A stretch of DNA of 64,000 bases from Bacteroidota bacterium (GTDB lineage: Bacteria; Bacteroidota; Bacteroidia; Bacteroidales; NBLH01): NCBI GenBank assembly GCA_025361565.1, contig JANYKN010000189.1, positions 156,089 through 220,088 of the forward strand. Reading direction: 5' to 3'. Below are positions 18,506 through 27,669 of the stretch, piece after piece (the first letter of the stretch is position 1; every line of letters starts with the position of its first letter). The notes beneath the pieces are model-generated. The model was given only the letters and a program-made list of their open reading frames with translations, was not told the origin of the DNA and did not search any database. Made by a program: the position numbers and the translations under genes.

Positions 18506-18884
18506 AAAAAGTAATTTGATTCAAATTTATAAGATTTGAAAAATTGGCATGTAAACAATCCAGCACAAGAAAATTTATTATCCAATATCTTCCATGCCAA
18601 AAAATCAGGCTATTTTTGAGGTTAAAATTTAGGAATAAAACATTTTGTTTATATTCTAAATTTACGAAAATTTTTTGACATTTAATAGTGGAAAAAGTCA
18701 ATTTTGGGGCCTATCTGAAAATTAACAACCCAAATGGATAATGAGTTCTGTATAATTAAACTGTTATTGCATATAAAGCATTGTTATACAAAATTATATG
18801 AATTTCAAATTTTAAAATAAATGCAGATAAGTATTTATTTTCTCATCAGCAAACGATAGAAATAACTTAGTTAATTTCAATCCT
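18506..18884. promoter_or_regulatory. Intergenic region with promoter of the T9SS/collagen pair
   Basis: TAAATTTG on the minus strand (18532-18539) matches the -7 consensus and lies 27 bases upstream of the T9SS-domain start, giving a leader of about 20 bases. The remaining bases up to 18884 hold no convincing gene. An 84-codon minus-strand frame at 18447-18701 has a non-protein-like composition and overlaps the real gene start. Confidence 0.55.
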
Positions 18885-19835
18885 TCAATCTACGTTTAAT
18901 TCGGTAGGTAGAATTTCTATTTTTTTGCTTAAAATCCCAAATTTCCAATTATAAATATAGGCAAGAATAAAAATAAACACCGCACTTATTAAAATTAAAC
19001 CAACTAAATCGGCTTTGGAATCAATATTTTGCTGTATAAGTAAGGCTGGTGTTTGCAATACCGAAGATTTACTGGTTAAAAAAACACTCAAAAAGATGTT
19101 GTTTGCGGTGTGCGCTCCCATGGCTAATTCGACACCATCATCAAGAACACTGATTAGTCCGAATACGAAGCCGAAGATTATATATTGTGGCATAACAAGC
19201 CAGAATCCATATTCAGAAACTTCGGGATTTAACGAATGCATCAATCCAAAAAGAATGGATGGGATTAAAATAACAAGCATCCGGTTTTTTGTCCAAACCC
19301 CTATACCTTGCGCCAGATAGCCCCTAAACATAATTTCTTCATATGAAGCTTGGAAAGGGATCATACAGAAAGAGACCAAGATTAAAATGATAAATGAAAC
19401 TGCATTGAAATTAAAAGTAAAATTATCAGGATGTTGAATATAATCGCTCAACAGATAAATACCGCTTAATACAGTCCAAATTGCGGCTGACATAAAAAAA
19501 CGGTTCCATCTGATGGATTCTGCTCCAGTGATAAGAACTTTGTAGTTCCTTTTATGTAGCGGTTTATATAGAAACAATAAGATAAGCAAACTTGCAACGA
19601 ATGGTAAAATCATTAGAAAGAAACCAAAATTTGCATCAATTCCAAATACAGACAAATCAGCCAGATTTTCAGGATTGGGTTGAATGGTTCCTCCGCTCTG
19701 CGCTACTTTAAAACCAATTACCAAAATCAGCGGAATGCCTCCAATGGTTTGCCCACCTATGAAAGATGCCAAAAACACAACCAAGTATCTCCACCAATGA
19801 TTATGTCCAGTTAATGCATTTGAAAGTTGTTTCAT
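18885..19835 (-). CDS. CPBP-family intramembrane metalloprotease
   Basis: This 316-residue protein with about eight transmembrane helices belongs to the CPBP (CAAX protease and bacteriocin-processing, Abi) family. The family motifs are intact: EEIMFRGYLAQG (EExxxR, near residue 165), FGLMHSLNP (second motif His) and HTANNIF (third motif). These residues form the proposed catalytic centre. Members process prenylated proteins or peptides or act in bacteriocin immunity; the substrate here is unknown. A second membrane-protease-like gene (DUF3267) lies just upstream, 50 bases away on the same strand. Confidence 0.88.
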   Translation of the reverse strand: MKQLSNALTGHNHWWRYLVVFLASFIGGQTIGGIPLILVIGFKVAQSGGTIQPNPENLADLSVFGIDANFGFFLMILPFVASLLILLFLYKPLHKRNYKVLITGAESIRWNRFFMSAAIWTVLSGIYLLSDYIQHPDNFTFNFNAVSFIILILVSFCMIPFQASYEEIMFRGYLAQGIGVWTKNRMLVILIPSILFGLMHSLNPEVSEYGFWLVMPQYIIFGFVFGLISVLDDGVELAMGAHTANNIFLSVFLTSKSSVLQTPALLIQQNIDSKADLVGLILISAVFIFILAYIYNWKFGILSKKIEILPTELNVD

Positions 19836-19885
19836 AATAAATTATTGAGGATATGAGTATTATACAATTATTTTGTTTTTCAAAT

Positions 19886-20461
19886 TCATTTAGCTAAATG
19901 ATCCAAATCTTTAGAAATAAAACAGCCAATTTTATCGGGATGATCCTGCACCCAATCATTGCGATTTTCGTTACGCATCATCCAAATCATCAGCAAATCG
20001 CCACCTGCAGCAATACTGAAAAAAATCCCAAAAACCAATATTCCCAAACTTCCTGTAAATAAAGATATTACAGCAGGAATGAAGCCCAATAAAATTGCGG
20101 GCATAATTCCACCAATACGGTAATGTTTAAGTTTCATTGGTTCTTTGCTATGGCAATAGGGTGTAAGATGTGTCCACATAATCCCAAATCTGATTGCCCG
20201 AAATCCCTTTTTAAGATAAAACGACCAAAACAAACCATGAATCAATTCATGAAGAATTACACCAATAAATATAATGAATAAAGTGAAAAAGATATTATTA
20301 AAAAGGATGTCAAATAGGCCACCTGAGTGTCCATTCGGCCATAATAGAAAATAGGGCACCGCAAAAATGAAAAGAATAATAGGTACAAATATAAGCGCTT
20401 TGGTATTGACCATGCTGGCATCCATGGTTATTTCTTTCATTTCTGTTTTGGTTGTTTCCAT
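19886..20461 (-). CDS. DUF3267 membrane protein (putative metalloprotease)
   Basis: This 191-residue protein has about four transmembrane helices and an HExxH motif (VILHELIHGLFW, near residues 66-77) within the membrane region. This is the pattern of the DUF3267 family, related to site-2-type zinc peptidases. A further HSKEP segment near residue 104 may supply part of a metal site. Substrate unknown. It is encoded directly upstream of the CPBP protease and is probably co-transcribed with it. Confidence 0.82.
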   Translation of the reverse strand: METTKTEMKEITMDASMVNTKALIFVPIILFIFAVPYFLLWPNGHSGGLFDILFNNIFFTLFIIFIGVILHELIHGLFWSFYLKKGFRAIRFGIMWTHLTPYCHSKEPMKLKHYRIGGIMPAILLGFIPAVISLFTGSLGILVFGIFFSIAAGGDLLMIWMMRNENRNDWVQDHPDKIGCFISKDLDHLAK

Positions 20462-20618
20462 AAAATAAATCTTTAATTAAAGTGTGTTGTATTGAGATAC
20501 AAAATAAATGAGAATTATTGAATGATGTTAACGTAATTATCACAAAATCAATAAATAATTTTAATTATCATGAATTGGGGAAATTGTATATCATTTTAAT
20601 TTATTAATGCTAATCTGC

Positions 20619-20626
20619 TATATTTG
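20619..20626 (+). promoter_or_regulatory. -7 promoter element
   Basis: TATATTTG matches TAnnTTTG and lies 29 bases ahead of the ATG of the multispanning membrane protein. Confidence 0.55.
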
Positions 20627-20655
20627 TGTCAATAAAAGGAAAAAGACATTGAAAT

Positions 20656-21444
20656 ATGGCCAAAAAAAATCAACAAAATGCAACAGCAACTGTCGAAATC
20701 CTAATAAAAGGCTATGCACCAAAAGATATGGCCTTACCTGTTCGCTGGATTTATATTTCTTTTCGCTTGGTTCATTTATTGGCAACAGCCGCTACACTGC
20801 CTTTGGCGCTTCTTTATGGAAAAAGCAGTGCAAGCGGGCTTCCTTATTTCCCAGGTTGGATTGGATGGTTAATGGCCTTTGGTGCAATTATCTGGGTTTT
20901 GATGTATATCGGACTTGAACAATACTCCTATCCTACTCAATTGACTGGTGCACTTCTCTTTACCGGGGCTTTTTCGCTTAATGCGCTGTCCGGATTATCG
21001 CTATCTGATTTTATTAATACTTATACTGCATACCAGGTTTTTATCAGTGCTCTTTTGGCACAGTTTCTTTTTATATTGGGGATTTTCGTCAGGTATTCGT
21101 ATCTGAAAATAACAAACAAACCTGAAGGTAATGATCTTGAAAACTGGTATATGATTTTTCTGATTGCGATAATTACTGGATTAGGATTGCTAATTTATGC
21201 GCTGAGCAAGCCTTTGATAATGCAATTTATGAATGAAAAAAATTCGCTGGTTCTGATTCTTGCAATTGTCTTTTTCCTTTATCACACTTTTTCCGATGGA
21301 AAAGTACTTTGGAATGGAAGCGTTTTTAACAAAAGATTATACGAAAATAAAGTGCAAAGCCAATTACACGATAAATGGTCTGCTTTTTCTGCAATTGCAA
21401 TCATTGTGTCATTACTGGCTTCATTGATTATTGGAATCTGGTAA
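20656..21444 (+). CDS. Multispanning membrane protein of unknown function
   Basis: This 262-residue protein has about seven hydrophobic helices and a short hydrophilic N-terminus, MAKKNQQNATATVEI. I do not recognise a family. Notable features are charged residues at helix boundaries (RWIYISFRLVH) and a C-terminal region with paired aromatic residues (FFLYHTFSDGKVLW). It has its own promoter, and the next gene has its own as well, so it is probably transcribed alone. Confidence 0.72.
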   Translation: MAKKNQQNATATVEILIKGYAPKDMALPVRWIYISFRLVHLLATAATLPLALLYGKSSASGLPYFPGWIGWLMAFGAIIWVLMYIGLEQYSYPTQLTGALLFTGAFSLNALSGLSLSDFINTYTAYQVFISALLAQFLFILGIFVRYSYLKITNKPEGNDLENWYMIFLIAIITGLGLLIYALSKPLIMQFMNEKNSLVLILAIVFFLYHTFSDGKVLWNGSVFNKRLYENKVQSQLHDKWSAFSAIAIIVSLLASLIIGIW

Positions 21445-21539
21445 ACCGTTCAGAAAACCATCAAGATATTGTATATCTATAGTTTGTAAATTAGTTTGGA
21501 TTTTTATAGCTTCGTTTTAATAGTTCCTTAATAACTTCA

Positions 21540-21547
21540 TACCTTTG
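21540..21547 (+). promoter_or_regulatory. -7 promoter element
   Basis: TACCTTTG matches TAnnTTTG, 26 bases before the ATG of the UPF0316 gene. Confidence 0.55.
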
Positions 21548-21573
21548 CAGCATTATTCATTTATTCTTTCATA

Positions 21574-22176
21574 ATGTTCGATGCTGCATTTATAAGTTCA
21601 CCCTTATTTTTATATTTTGTACTTCCTTTTTTGATATTTGCCACAAGGATTGTTGATGTAACCATGGACACTTTGCGAATTGTATTTATTTCGCGTGGAA
21701 ATAAAATTGTAGCTCCAATTTTGGGATTTTTCGGAGTTTTGGTTTGGCTTATGGCAATTACTCAAATTATGCAGCATCTCGACAATTTTATTTGTTATGT
21801 TGCCTATGCCGGAGGTTTTGCCACAGGAAACTATATTGGCCTTATTCTCGAAGAAAAAATGGCTATTGGTTTTCAAGTAGTTCGGGTAATTACAAGTAAA
21901 GATTCAAGCCCATTGATTGAAGATTTGCGGACCAAAGGCTACGGCGTTACCTCTATTTGGGCCGAAGGAAAATCGGGCGACGTACATATAATATACTCTA
22001 TTGTTAAACGCAGCAATGTAAAAGATGTGATAGAGATTATCAACTTTTTTAATCCAAAAGCATTTTATTCAATCGAAGATATCAGGTCTTTGAATGCCCA
22101 ACATAGCTTGTTCAGTCCTGATTTTAAGAAAAACAACCGTTATAGATGGTTGAGGAGGGGTAGGCAGCAGGTATAA
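21574..22176 (+). CDS. UPF0316 membrane protein (DUF5698/DUF2179)
   Basis: This 200-residue protein matches UPF0316. Three N-terminal transmembrane helices (about 10-85) contain RIVDVTMDTLRIVFISRG and end with GGFATGNYIGLILEEKMAIG. A soluble DUF2179-type C-terminal domain follows (about 95-175: RTKGYGVTSIWAEG and KRSNVKDVIEIIN). DUF2179 domains resemble small ligand-binding modules, but the ligand is unknown. Confidence 0.87.
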   Translation: MFDAAFISSPLFLYFVLPFLIFATRIVDVTMDTLRIVFISRGNKIVAPILGFFGVLVWLMAITQIMQHLDNFICYVAYAGGFATGNYIGLILEEKMAIGFQVVRVITSKDSSPLIEDLRTKGYGVTSIWAEGKSGDVHIIYSIVKRSNVKDVIEIINFFNPKAFYSIEDIRSLNAQHSLFSPDFKKNNRYRWLRRGRQQV

Positions 22177-22269
22177 GGTTTCATTATTCCTAAAATGTAA
22201 GAATAAAGAAATTTTCATACCTTAGCTTATCTGATAATTGTTATATCCAAAACCCTTTGCATTTAAGCT

Positions 22270-22815
22270 ATGAATTTCATTATCTTTGATTTAGAAGCAA
22301 CCTGCTGGCCCGAAACTATAGGAACCACACGAGAAATTATAGAAATTGGCGCCGTTAAAATTAATGACAAACAACAAATAATCAGCGAATTCGATTCATT
22401 TGTAAAACCAGACCTCCACCCTATTCTTTCTGATTTTTGTAAAGACTTAACTTCAATTAACCAACATGAAATTGATAATGCTGAGTATTTTCCGCATGTT
22501 ATAGCTCAATTCAGGAAATGGATAAATCTTGAACATGGTGATTATCTGCTATGCAGCTGGGGTTTTTACGATAGAAAACAAATAATTGAAGATTGTAATT
22601 TGCACAATCTTGAATTTGAGTGGGTAAAAAAACACATAAGCTTAAAACACCAACATGCAAAATTGACAAATCAAAATCGGCCATTGGGACTTGGGACTGC
22701 GTTGAAAATAGAAAATATGCAATTTGAAGGAACAGCCCATCGGGGTATTGATGATGCAAGAAATATTTCACGGATTTTTTTGAAGTATTTTGTCAAGTGG
22801 GAAATTAGCTATTAG
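22270..22815 (+). CDS. DEDDh 3'-5' exonuclease (ERI-1/KapD-like)
   Basis: This 181-residue nuclease is of the DnaQ-like superfamily. The first acidic motif is FIIFDLEATCW (Asp and Glu near residues 7 and 9). EIIEIGAVKI follows. The middle acidic residues lie in the CSWGFYDRKQI segment, and the last motif is AHRGIDDARNISRI, with His and Asp. All DEDDh positions appear present. The nearest families are the ERI-1/KapD group, acting on RNA or small structured nucleic acids. It appears to be transcribed alone. Confidence 0.88.
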   Translation: MNFIIFDLEATCWPETIGTTREIIEIGAVKINDKQQIISEFDSFVKPDLHPILSDFCKDLTSINQHEIDNAEYFPHVIAQFRKWINLEHGDYLLCSWGFYDRKQIIEDCNLHNLEFEWVKKHISLKHQHAKLTNQNRPLGLGTALKIENMQFEGTAHRGIDDARNISRIFLKYFVKWEISY

Positions 22816-23019
22816 AAATTAGTATATTGTTGAATTAATGAGAATTATATCCCTTCAACGCGGTTATATTAGAGCACCCTCTTCAAGGGTTTTCAACCAC
22901 TTGATGGGGTTTATTTCTGAGTTTTTAAAACGGTATACATATATAAATTAATTATTACTTCCTTTTAGATTTAAAGAAAGATTCCTAAATTAGAGGGATA
23001 AAAACCTTAATCCACATAC

Positions 23020-24450
23020 ATGCATCCAACATTCGATTTAACCGCTGATGAACGACAAAAACTCTGGAACCAGCTTTTTGAAAAATTTGAAAATTATTAT
23101 TCAAACACCTCATCGTTGGCTGTTTCACCTGATTTAAATTTGGAAAATATTCAAAATTTTATTTCAAAATGTCCAATTGGTGATGCAATTGAGCCACACC
23201 TGGCAATGGATTTTGTAATAGAAGGCCTCAGCAAATTTGCGGTACATACACCTCATCCTATGTATTACGGACTTTATAATCCACGAACCACTTTTCCATC
23301 TATTTTGGGAGATGCTATTGGTGCTGCCTTTAATCCGCAATTAGCTGCCTGGAGCCATGCCCCTTTTGCCAATGAAGTGGAAAATTACGTGATTAGGGAG
23401 TTTGGTGAAAAATTTGGATTCACTGATAACTGCGATGGAACATTTGCTTCGGGTGGTGCAGAAGCCAATTTAACTGCCGTATTGGTTGCCTTGTGTTCAA
23501 AATTTCCGGATTATTTAAACAATGGCTTGCAAAGTTTAAGTAAAATCCCTGTTTTTTATGCTTCGTCCGAAAGCCACCACTCATTTGTAAAAGCAGCAAG
23601 GACAGCCGGATTAGGAATTCATGCTTTAAAATTTATTCCTGTTAATGGCAAATATAAGATGGATATTGAAAAACTTAAAAGCCAAATTCAATCTGATATT
23701 TCAGATGGATTTGAACCTTTTATGGTAATTGCCACAGCAGGAACAACGGGAGCAGGAATAATTGATCCAATAAATGAAATTGGGAAAATTGCTAATCAAT
23801 ATAAAATTTGGTTCCATGTTGATGCAGCTTATGGAGGAGCAGCCATTCTCAATACAAATATCAAACATGTTCTTTCAGGGATTGAAAAAGCCGATTCCAT
23901 TACTTTTGACGCCCACAAATGGCTTTCGGTGCCAATGGCTGCGAGTTTGTTTTTAACTTCACATCAACAGATTCTCGACCAAACCTTTAGAATCAGTACC
24001 CACTATATGCCAAAAGACGCTGAAGGAATGGAAGTTATTGATCCTTATACACATTCTATTCAATGGTCGCGGAGATTTACAGGGCTTAAACTTTATATGT
24101 CGCTACTCACTTTTGGCTGGGATGGTTACGATAAAGTGATTCAACATCAGATTGATATGGGTAATTTATTGCGATTGGAACTGATTAAAAATAACTGGAC
24201 AATATATAATGAAACAGAACTACCTGTTATATGTTTCAGCGATAAAAGCCTGAATCATAAGCAAGATTTTGCACGATTTTTCTGTTCAAAAATAATCGAA
24301 TCAGGAAAAGCCTGGATTTCGGCTTATAAAATTGGCAATGATGAAACCTTGAGAGCCTGCATAACCAACTATAGCACAACCGAATATCATATCAAAGAAA
24401 TGATTGAATTATTAAATCAGTTTAGAAATGAGTTTGTGAAATTAATGTAG
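23020..24450 (+). CDS. PLP-dependent group II amino-acid decarboxylase
   Basis: This 476-residue enzyme is of the aromatic-L-amino-acid/glutamate decarboxylase family. PLP contacts include the stretch FASGGAEANLTA, the HVDAAYGGAA motif with its Asp, and the internal-aldimine lysine in TFDAHKWLSVP (near residue 304). SESHHSF supplies the ring-stacking His. The overall similarity and WSRRFTGLKLYMSLLTFG point to an aromatic or tryptophan-type decarboxylase rather than GadB. The substrate is not certain. No dedicated transporter or acid-resistance gene is adjacent. Confidence 0.88.
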   Translation: MHPTFDLTADERQKLWNQLFEKFENYYSNTSSLAVSPDLNLENIQNFISKCPIGDAIEPHLAMDFVIEGLSKFAVHTPHPMYYGLYNPRTTFPSILGDAIGAAFNPQLAAWSHAPFANEVENYVIREFGEKFGFTDNCDGTFASGGAEANLTAVLVALCSKFPDYLNNGLQSLSKIPVFYASSESHHSFVKAARTAGLGIHALKFIPVNGKYKMDIEKLKSQIQSDISDGFEPFMVIATAGTTGAGIIDPINEIGKIANQYKIWFHVDAAYGGAAILNTNIKHVLSGIEKADSITFDAHKWLSVPMAASLFLTSHQQILDQTFRISTHYMPKDAEGMEVIDPYTHSIQWSRRFTGLKLYMSLLTFGWDGYDKVIQHQIDMGNLLRLELIKNNWTIYNETELPVICFSDKSLNHKQDFARFFCSKIIESGKAWISAYKIGNDETLRACITNYSTTEYHIKEMIELLNQFRNEFVKLM

Positions 24451-24514
24451 CTGAAAAATACATTTTAAAAATTCATTCGTAAAAAATAATTGCTATTTAA
24501 TCCAATCATTTGCT

Positions 24515-24534
24515 TACTTACTTACAAGTAAGTA
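24515..24534. promoter_or_regulatory. Perfect 9-2-9 palindrome, probable TetR operator
   Basis: TACTTACTT and AAGTAAGTA form a perfect inverted repeat separated by AC. The right edge overlaps the -7 element TATCTTTG (24533-24540) of the TetR gene that begins at 24566. A bound repressor would block that promoter, the usual layout of TetR autoregulation. Confidence 0.75.
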
Positions 24535-24540
24535 TCTTTG
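24533..24540 (+). promoter_or_regulatory. -7 promoter element of the tetR-fabF unit
   Basis: TATCTTTG matches TAnnTTTG, with a leader of about 18-20 bases before the GTG start. It overlaps the operator palindrome by two bases. Confidence 0.6.
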
Positions 24541-24565
24541 TGTAGAATTAATCTAAAGTCTAATT

Positions 24566-25126
24566 GTGTCATTAACCCGTGAAAAAATACTGGAATTAGG
24601 TGAAGAACTAATACTTAAAAGAGGTTACAATGCTTTTAGTTATCAGGATATTTCAAGCGAACTGGGTATAAAAAATGCTGCAGTGCACTATTATTTTCCT
24701 GCAAAAGAAAACCTAGGTACCAGCATCATCAAAAACAATATTCTTCGTTTTGAAGAAATGCTGGATAACATGAATACCCGCGAATTTGATGAATGGGGAC
24801 AGCTTGAAGCCTTTTTCAAATTTTATCTTAAAAGCAACCGCGAAGACAAAATCTGCATTTTAGGTTCATTGGGCTCTGAGTTTCAATCACTTTCAGAATC
24901 GACAAAAAGAGAACTCCAAAAAATGACAGGAATGATCATTGAATGGCTTAGCTCTATATTGGACAAAGGTAGAAACAAAGGCCTGTTTAAGTATATTGGC
25001 GATGCCAAAAGCAGGGCATTACTCATTCTTTCGTGTTTGGTAGCCGGGCTGCAACTTGCCAGACTAATGGATAAATCGGATTTTAAAGCTATTCATTTAC
25101 AGCTTCTTGACGATTTAAAACCATAA
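24566..25126 (+). CDS. TetR/AcrR-family transcriptional regulator
   Basis: This 186-residue regulator starts with GTG. The N-terminal helix-turn-helix (about 6-50) shows the TetR pattern REKILELGEELILKRGYNAF, YQDISSELGIKNAAVHYYFPAKENL. The all-helical ligand domain follows. TetR proteins sense small hydrophobic ligands. With a beta-ketoacyl-ACP synthase 47 bases downstream, an acyl-CoA or fatty-acid signal is plausible by inference. A perfect palindrome overlapping its own promoter supports autoregulation. Confidence 0.92.
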   Translation: MSLTREKILELGEELILKRGYNAFSYQDISSELGIKNAAVHYYFPAKENLGTSIIKNNILRFEEMLDNMNTREFDEWGQLEAFFKFYLKSNREDKICILGSLGSEFQSLSESTKRELQKMTGMIIEWLSSILDKGRNKGLFKYIGDAKSRALLILSCLVAGLQLARLMDKSDFKAIHLQLLDDLKP

Positions 25127-25173
25127 AAATGAATGCACATTAAACCTAAATTTTAATAACCCAAGAACAAAAC

Positions 25174-26418
25174 ATGAGAAGAGTAGTTGTTACAGGAATC
25201 GGAACAGTAAACCCATTGGGAAATAACACCAATGATTTTTGGAATAATTTAATTAATGGATACAGCGGTGCATCACTTATTGATAGTTTCGATACTACTC
25301 ATTTTAAAACTAAATTTGCTTGCCAGATTAAAAATCTTGATGTTACTCAATATATCGAAAAAGCCGAAGCTCGCAAATTGGATTTATTTACCCAATATGC
25401 CCTTGTAGCTACAGATCAATGTACTAAGGATGCAGGATTTGACAAGGAAAGTTGGGATTTAGAGCGAATGGGTGTTATTTGGGCAACCGGAATTGGAGGG
25501 GTAAGAACAATCGATGAAGGATTGATAGATTACGCCCAAAATAATTCTATTCCGAGATTCAGTCCCTTTTTTATCACCAAGACTATTCCCAATATGGCAT
25601 CCGGACACATCACCATCAGGTATGGGATTTTGGGTTTAAGCTATACCATTATAAGTGCTTGTGCATCATCAAACAGCGCTATAGCCGATGCATATAATTA
25701 TATTTTGCTCGGAAAAGCAAATGCCATTATTGCAGGAGGCTCCGAAGCAGCAATTTGCGAATCGCCAATTGGCGGTTTTAGCGGAGCAAGAGCACTTTCA
25801 ACAAACAACGAGAATTATCAAAGTGCATCAAAACCTTTTGATAAAGACCGCGATGGTTTTGTGATGGGCGAAGGTGCCGGCGCCATTATGCTCGAAGAAT
25901 ACGAACATGCCATAAAAAGAGGGGCTAAAATATATTGCGAATTGGTTGGAACCGGCATGGCGTCTGACGCTTTTCACGTTACAGCCACACATCCCGATGG
26001 ACTGGGAGCCATTAGAGCAATGAAGGAAGCATTGAAAGAAGCACATTTGAAACCAGAAGATGTGGATTACATCAATGCACACGCTACTGCAACACCATTG
26101 GGCGATCCGTGCGAATGTAAAGCCATTGAAACAGTTTTTAACGGATCAATAGACACACTGCATATAAGTGCCACCAAATCTATGACCGGACATTTATTGG
26201 GTGCAGCAGGGGTTGTTGAGGCCATTGCCTGTATCCTGGCAATTAAGCACAACAAAATACCACCAACCATCAATTTCAATGAATTAGATCCTGCTATTAA
26301 TCCCAAACTAAATCTTACACCAAACAATGCGGTGGATAAAGAGGTTAAAGTGGCCATGAACAATACATTTGGCTTTGGAGGGCATATTGCGGTTACTATT
26401 TTTAAAAAGATAGAATAA
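25174..26418 (+). CDS. fabF: Beta-ketoacyl-ACP synthase II
   Basis: This 414-residue condensing enzyme extends acyl-ACP with malonyl-ACP. The catalytic Cys is in ISACASSNSAIA (near 163). The two active-site His are in NAHATATPLGD and TKSMTGHLLGAAG (the Lys is also present), and NTFGFGGHIAVTIF closes the active site. All are intact, so it should be active. It follows the TetR regulator and shares its promoter. This suggests a regulated accessory synthase, used to adjust fatty-acid composition, rather than the housekeeping fab cluster copy; no acpP or fab genes are nearby. Confidence 0.93.
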   Translation: MRRVVVTGIGTVNPLGNNTNDFWNNLINGYSGASLIDSFDTTHFKTKFACQIKNLDVTQYIEKAEARKLDLFTQYALVATDQCTKDAGFDKESWDLERMGVIWATGIGGVRTIDEGLIDYAQNNSIPRFSPFFITKTIPNMASGHITIRYGILGLSYTIISACASSNSAIADAYNYILLGKANAIIAGGSEAAICESPIGGFSGARALSTNNENYQSASKPFDKDRDGFVMGEGAGAIMLEEYEHAIKRGAKIYCELVGTGMASDAFHVTATHPDGLGAIRAMKEALKEAHLKPEDVDYINAHATATPLGDPCECKAIETVFNGSIDTLHISATKSMTGHLLGAAGVVEAIACILAIKHNKIPPTINFNELDPAINPKLNLTPNNAVDKEVKVAMNNTFGFGGHIAVTIFKKIE

Positions 26419-26458
26419 TTATCAGAAAAAAGACTAATCTTTTTGAATAAAATGAAAA

Positions 26459-26500
26459 TAGTGTACACCTTAGTTGACTGCGAAGTAAGCGTGTACACTA
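26459..26500. repeat. Inverted repeat with GTGTACAC arms
   Basis: TAGTGTACAC (26459-26468) and GTGTACACTA (26491-26500) are perfect 10-base inverted arms around a 22-base spacer, located 41 bases after fabF. Each arm contains the palindrome GTGTACAC. It could be a termination hairpin, a tandem operator or the remnant of a mobile element. Confidence 0.55.
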
Positions 26501-26569
26501 GTTTGTTAATACAGATAAATAGCTTTGACTATATTTGAAATTTGATTTTTGAAAATTGGATTTTAAATT

Positions 26570-26908
26570 TTATGTATTCTGATATTCCTTCAACAGATAT
26601 TCGCCAACCTCTTTTTCCAAAGCTTTAAATTTGCCATGAAAAGCTGCAAAATAAATAATAAGTGGAATTACAAATCCCAATAAAACCACGCATAAGGTAA
26701 AAAGCATTTGCAATCCCATGGATGGGAAGTTTCCAACAATAATTATTTTTTCTTTTTTTAACAAAATATTGGCGCCTATGGTTCCTGATTTTGCGCATAC
26801 TAAAAAGTTCTTACTGCGGACAGAAAACTTATAGGCAGGAAATTGGGTTTCAAGTTTTGATTTCAAGGTATCAAAAACCACCGAATCTGCTTTAATTTTT
26901 ACATTCAT
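26570..26908 (-). CDS. Small membrane protein of unknown function
   Basis: This protein of about 112 residues starts at the ATG at 26908; an upstream in-frame ATG at 26953 would add 15 residues. A soluble N-terminal domain (about 1-70) includes DSVVFDTLKSKLETQFP. One or two hydrophobic helices follow (LQMLFTLCVVLLGFVIPLIIYFAAF, quoted in part), then a charged tail, KALEKEVGEYLLKEY. I do not recognise a family. It lies on the minus strand in the accessory patch between fabF and the vsr gene. Confidence 0.62.
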   Translation of the reverse strand: MNVKIKADSVVFDTLKSKLETQFPAYKFSVRSKNFLVCAKSGTIGANILLKKEKIIIVGNFPSMGLQMLFTLCVVLLGFVIPLIIYFAAFHGKFKALEKEVGEYLLKEYQNT

Positions 26909-27019
26909 AGCTTTAAATTTTGAGGTTATGGAAAAATTAGTTTGTTCTAACAAATATACTGAATTTTAGTCTTTTATAGATATGATGGATCTAAGAATTG
27001 AAAATTAGTTTTCAGATAA

Positions 27020-27505
27020 TCAAGATATAATTCCCTTATTTTCTACTAGTTGAATATTATCAACAATTTTACTGATGCAGCCTAACAAATCATTTTTAAT
27101 CTCTTTTTCCCAAAAACGCAACACATGCCAGCCTTTTTCCATAAGCAATCTGTTGTTCTTCCTGTCTCGTTGCATATTTCTTTCAATTTTAGGAATCCAA
27201 AAATCGCGGTTTGTTTTTATATCCAGCTTTTTTTCTTCCCAATTATAGCCGTGCCAAAACTCGCCATCCACAAAAATAGCCAATTTGAACTTGGCAAAAA
27301 CAATATCCGGGCTGCCGGGAAGCTTTTTCACGTTTTTGCGGTAGCGGTAACCCAACTTCCACAAGACTTTTCTAAGCTTTAATTCCGGTTTTGTCCCTTT
27401 TGATTTGATCTTGCTCATCATTTCGGAACGTTGCTTGGTGGTGTAAAAGCCATTTTCCTCGCTAAATTTGGGCACAATTATATCAATTTCGGGATATGGT
27501 TTCAA
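27020..27505 (-). CDS. vsr: Very short patch repair (Vsr) endonuclease
   Basis: This 161-residue nuclease nicks T:G mismatches that arise from deamination of 5-methylcytosine. The fold motifs are clear: MMSKIKSKGTKPELKLRKVL at 29-48, LPGSPDIVFAKFKLAIFVDG (Asp67 being the catalytic acid), FWHG at 83-86, and the C-terminal ERNMQRDRKNNRLLMEKGWHVLRFWE. The Cys zinc ligands of the E. coli enzyme are not visible. Vsr usually sits beside a cytosine methyltransferase, but none is present here, so this is an orphan copy, probably from a lost or distant restriction-modification locus. Confidence 0.9.
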   Translation of the reverse strand: MKPYPEIDIIVPKFSEENGFYTTKQRSEMMSKIKSKGTKPELKLRKVLWKLGYRYRKNVKKLPGSPDIVFAKFKLAIFVDGEFWHGYNWEEKKLDIKTNRDFWIPKIERNMQRDRKNNRLLMEKGWHVLRFWEKEIKNDLLGCISKIVDNIQLVENKGIIS

Positions 27506-27669
27506 TTTGACTTTTGTTTTGCTTTACAAATTTAAATCAAAAAATAATAGGGTTTATTGGGTTTCATTATTTGTGATACATTTAATGGAGCATTTACTCC
27601 ATAAACACGAAATTCTCAAAAAACTAAAGAGTAATTTTAATTACTTTTACATCCGAAGCAACAGAATAC

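Noticed and set aside
26067..26498. 143-codon minus-strand frame over the fabF 3' end
   Set aside because: The fabF active-site motifs are intact on the plus strand; the antisense product has no protein-like pattern.
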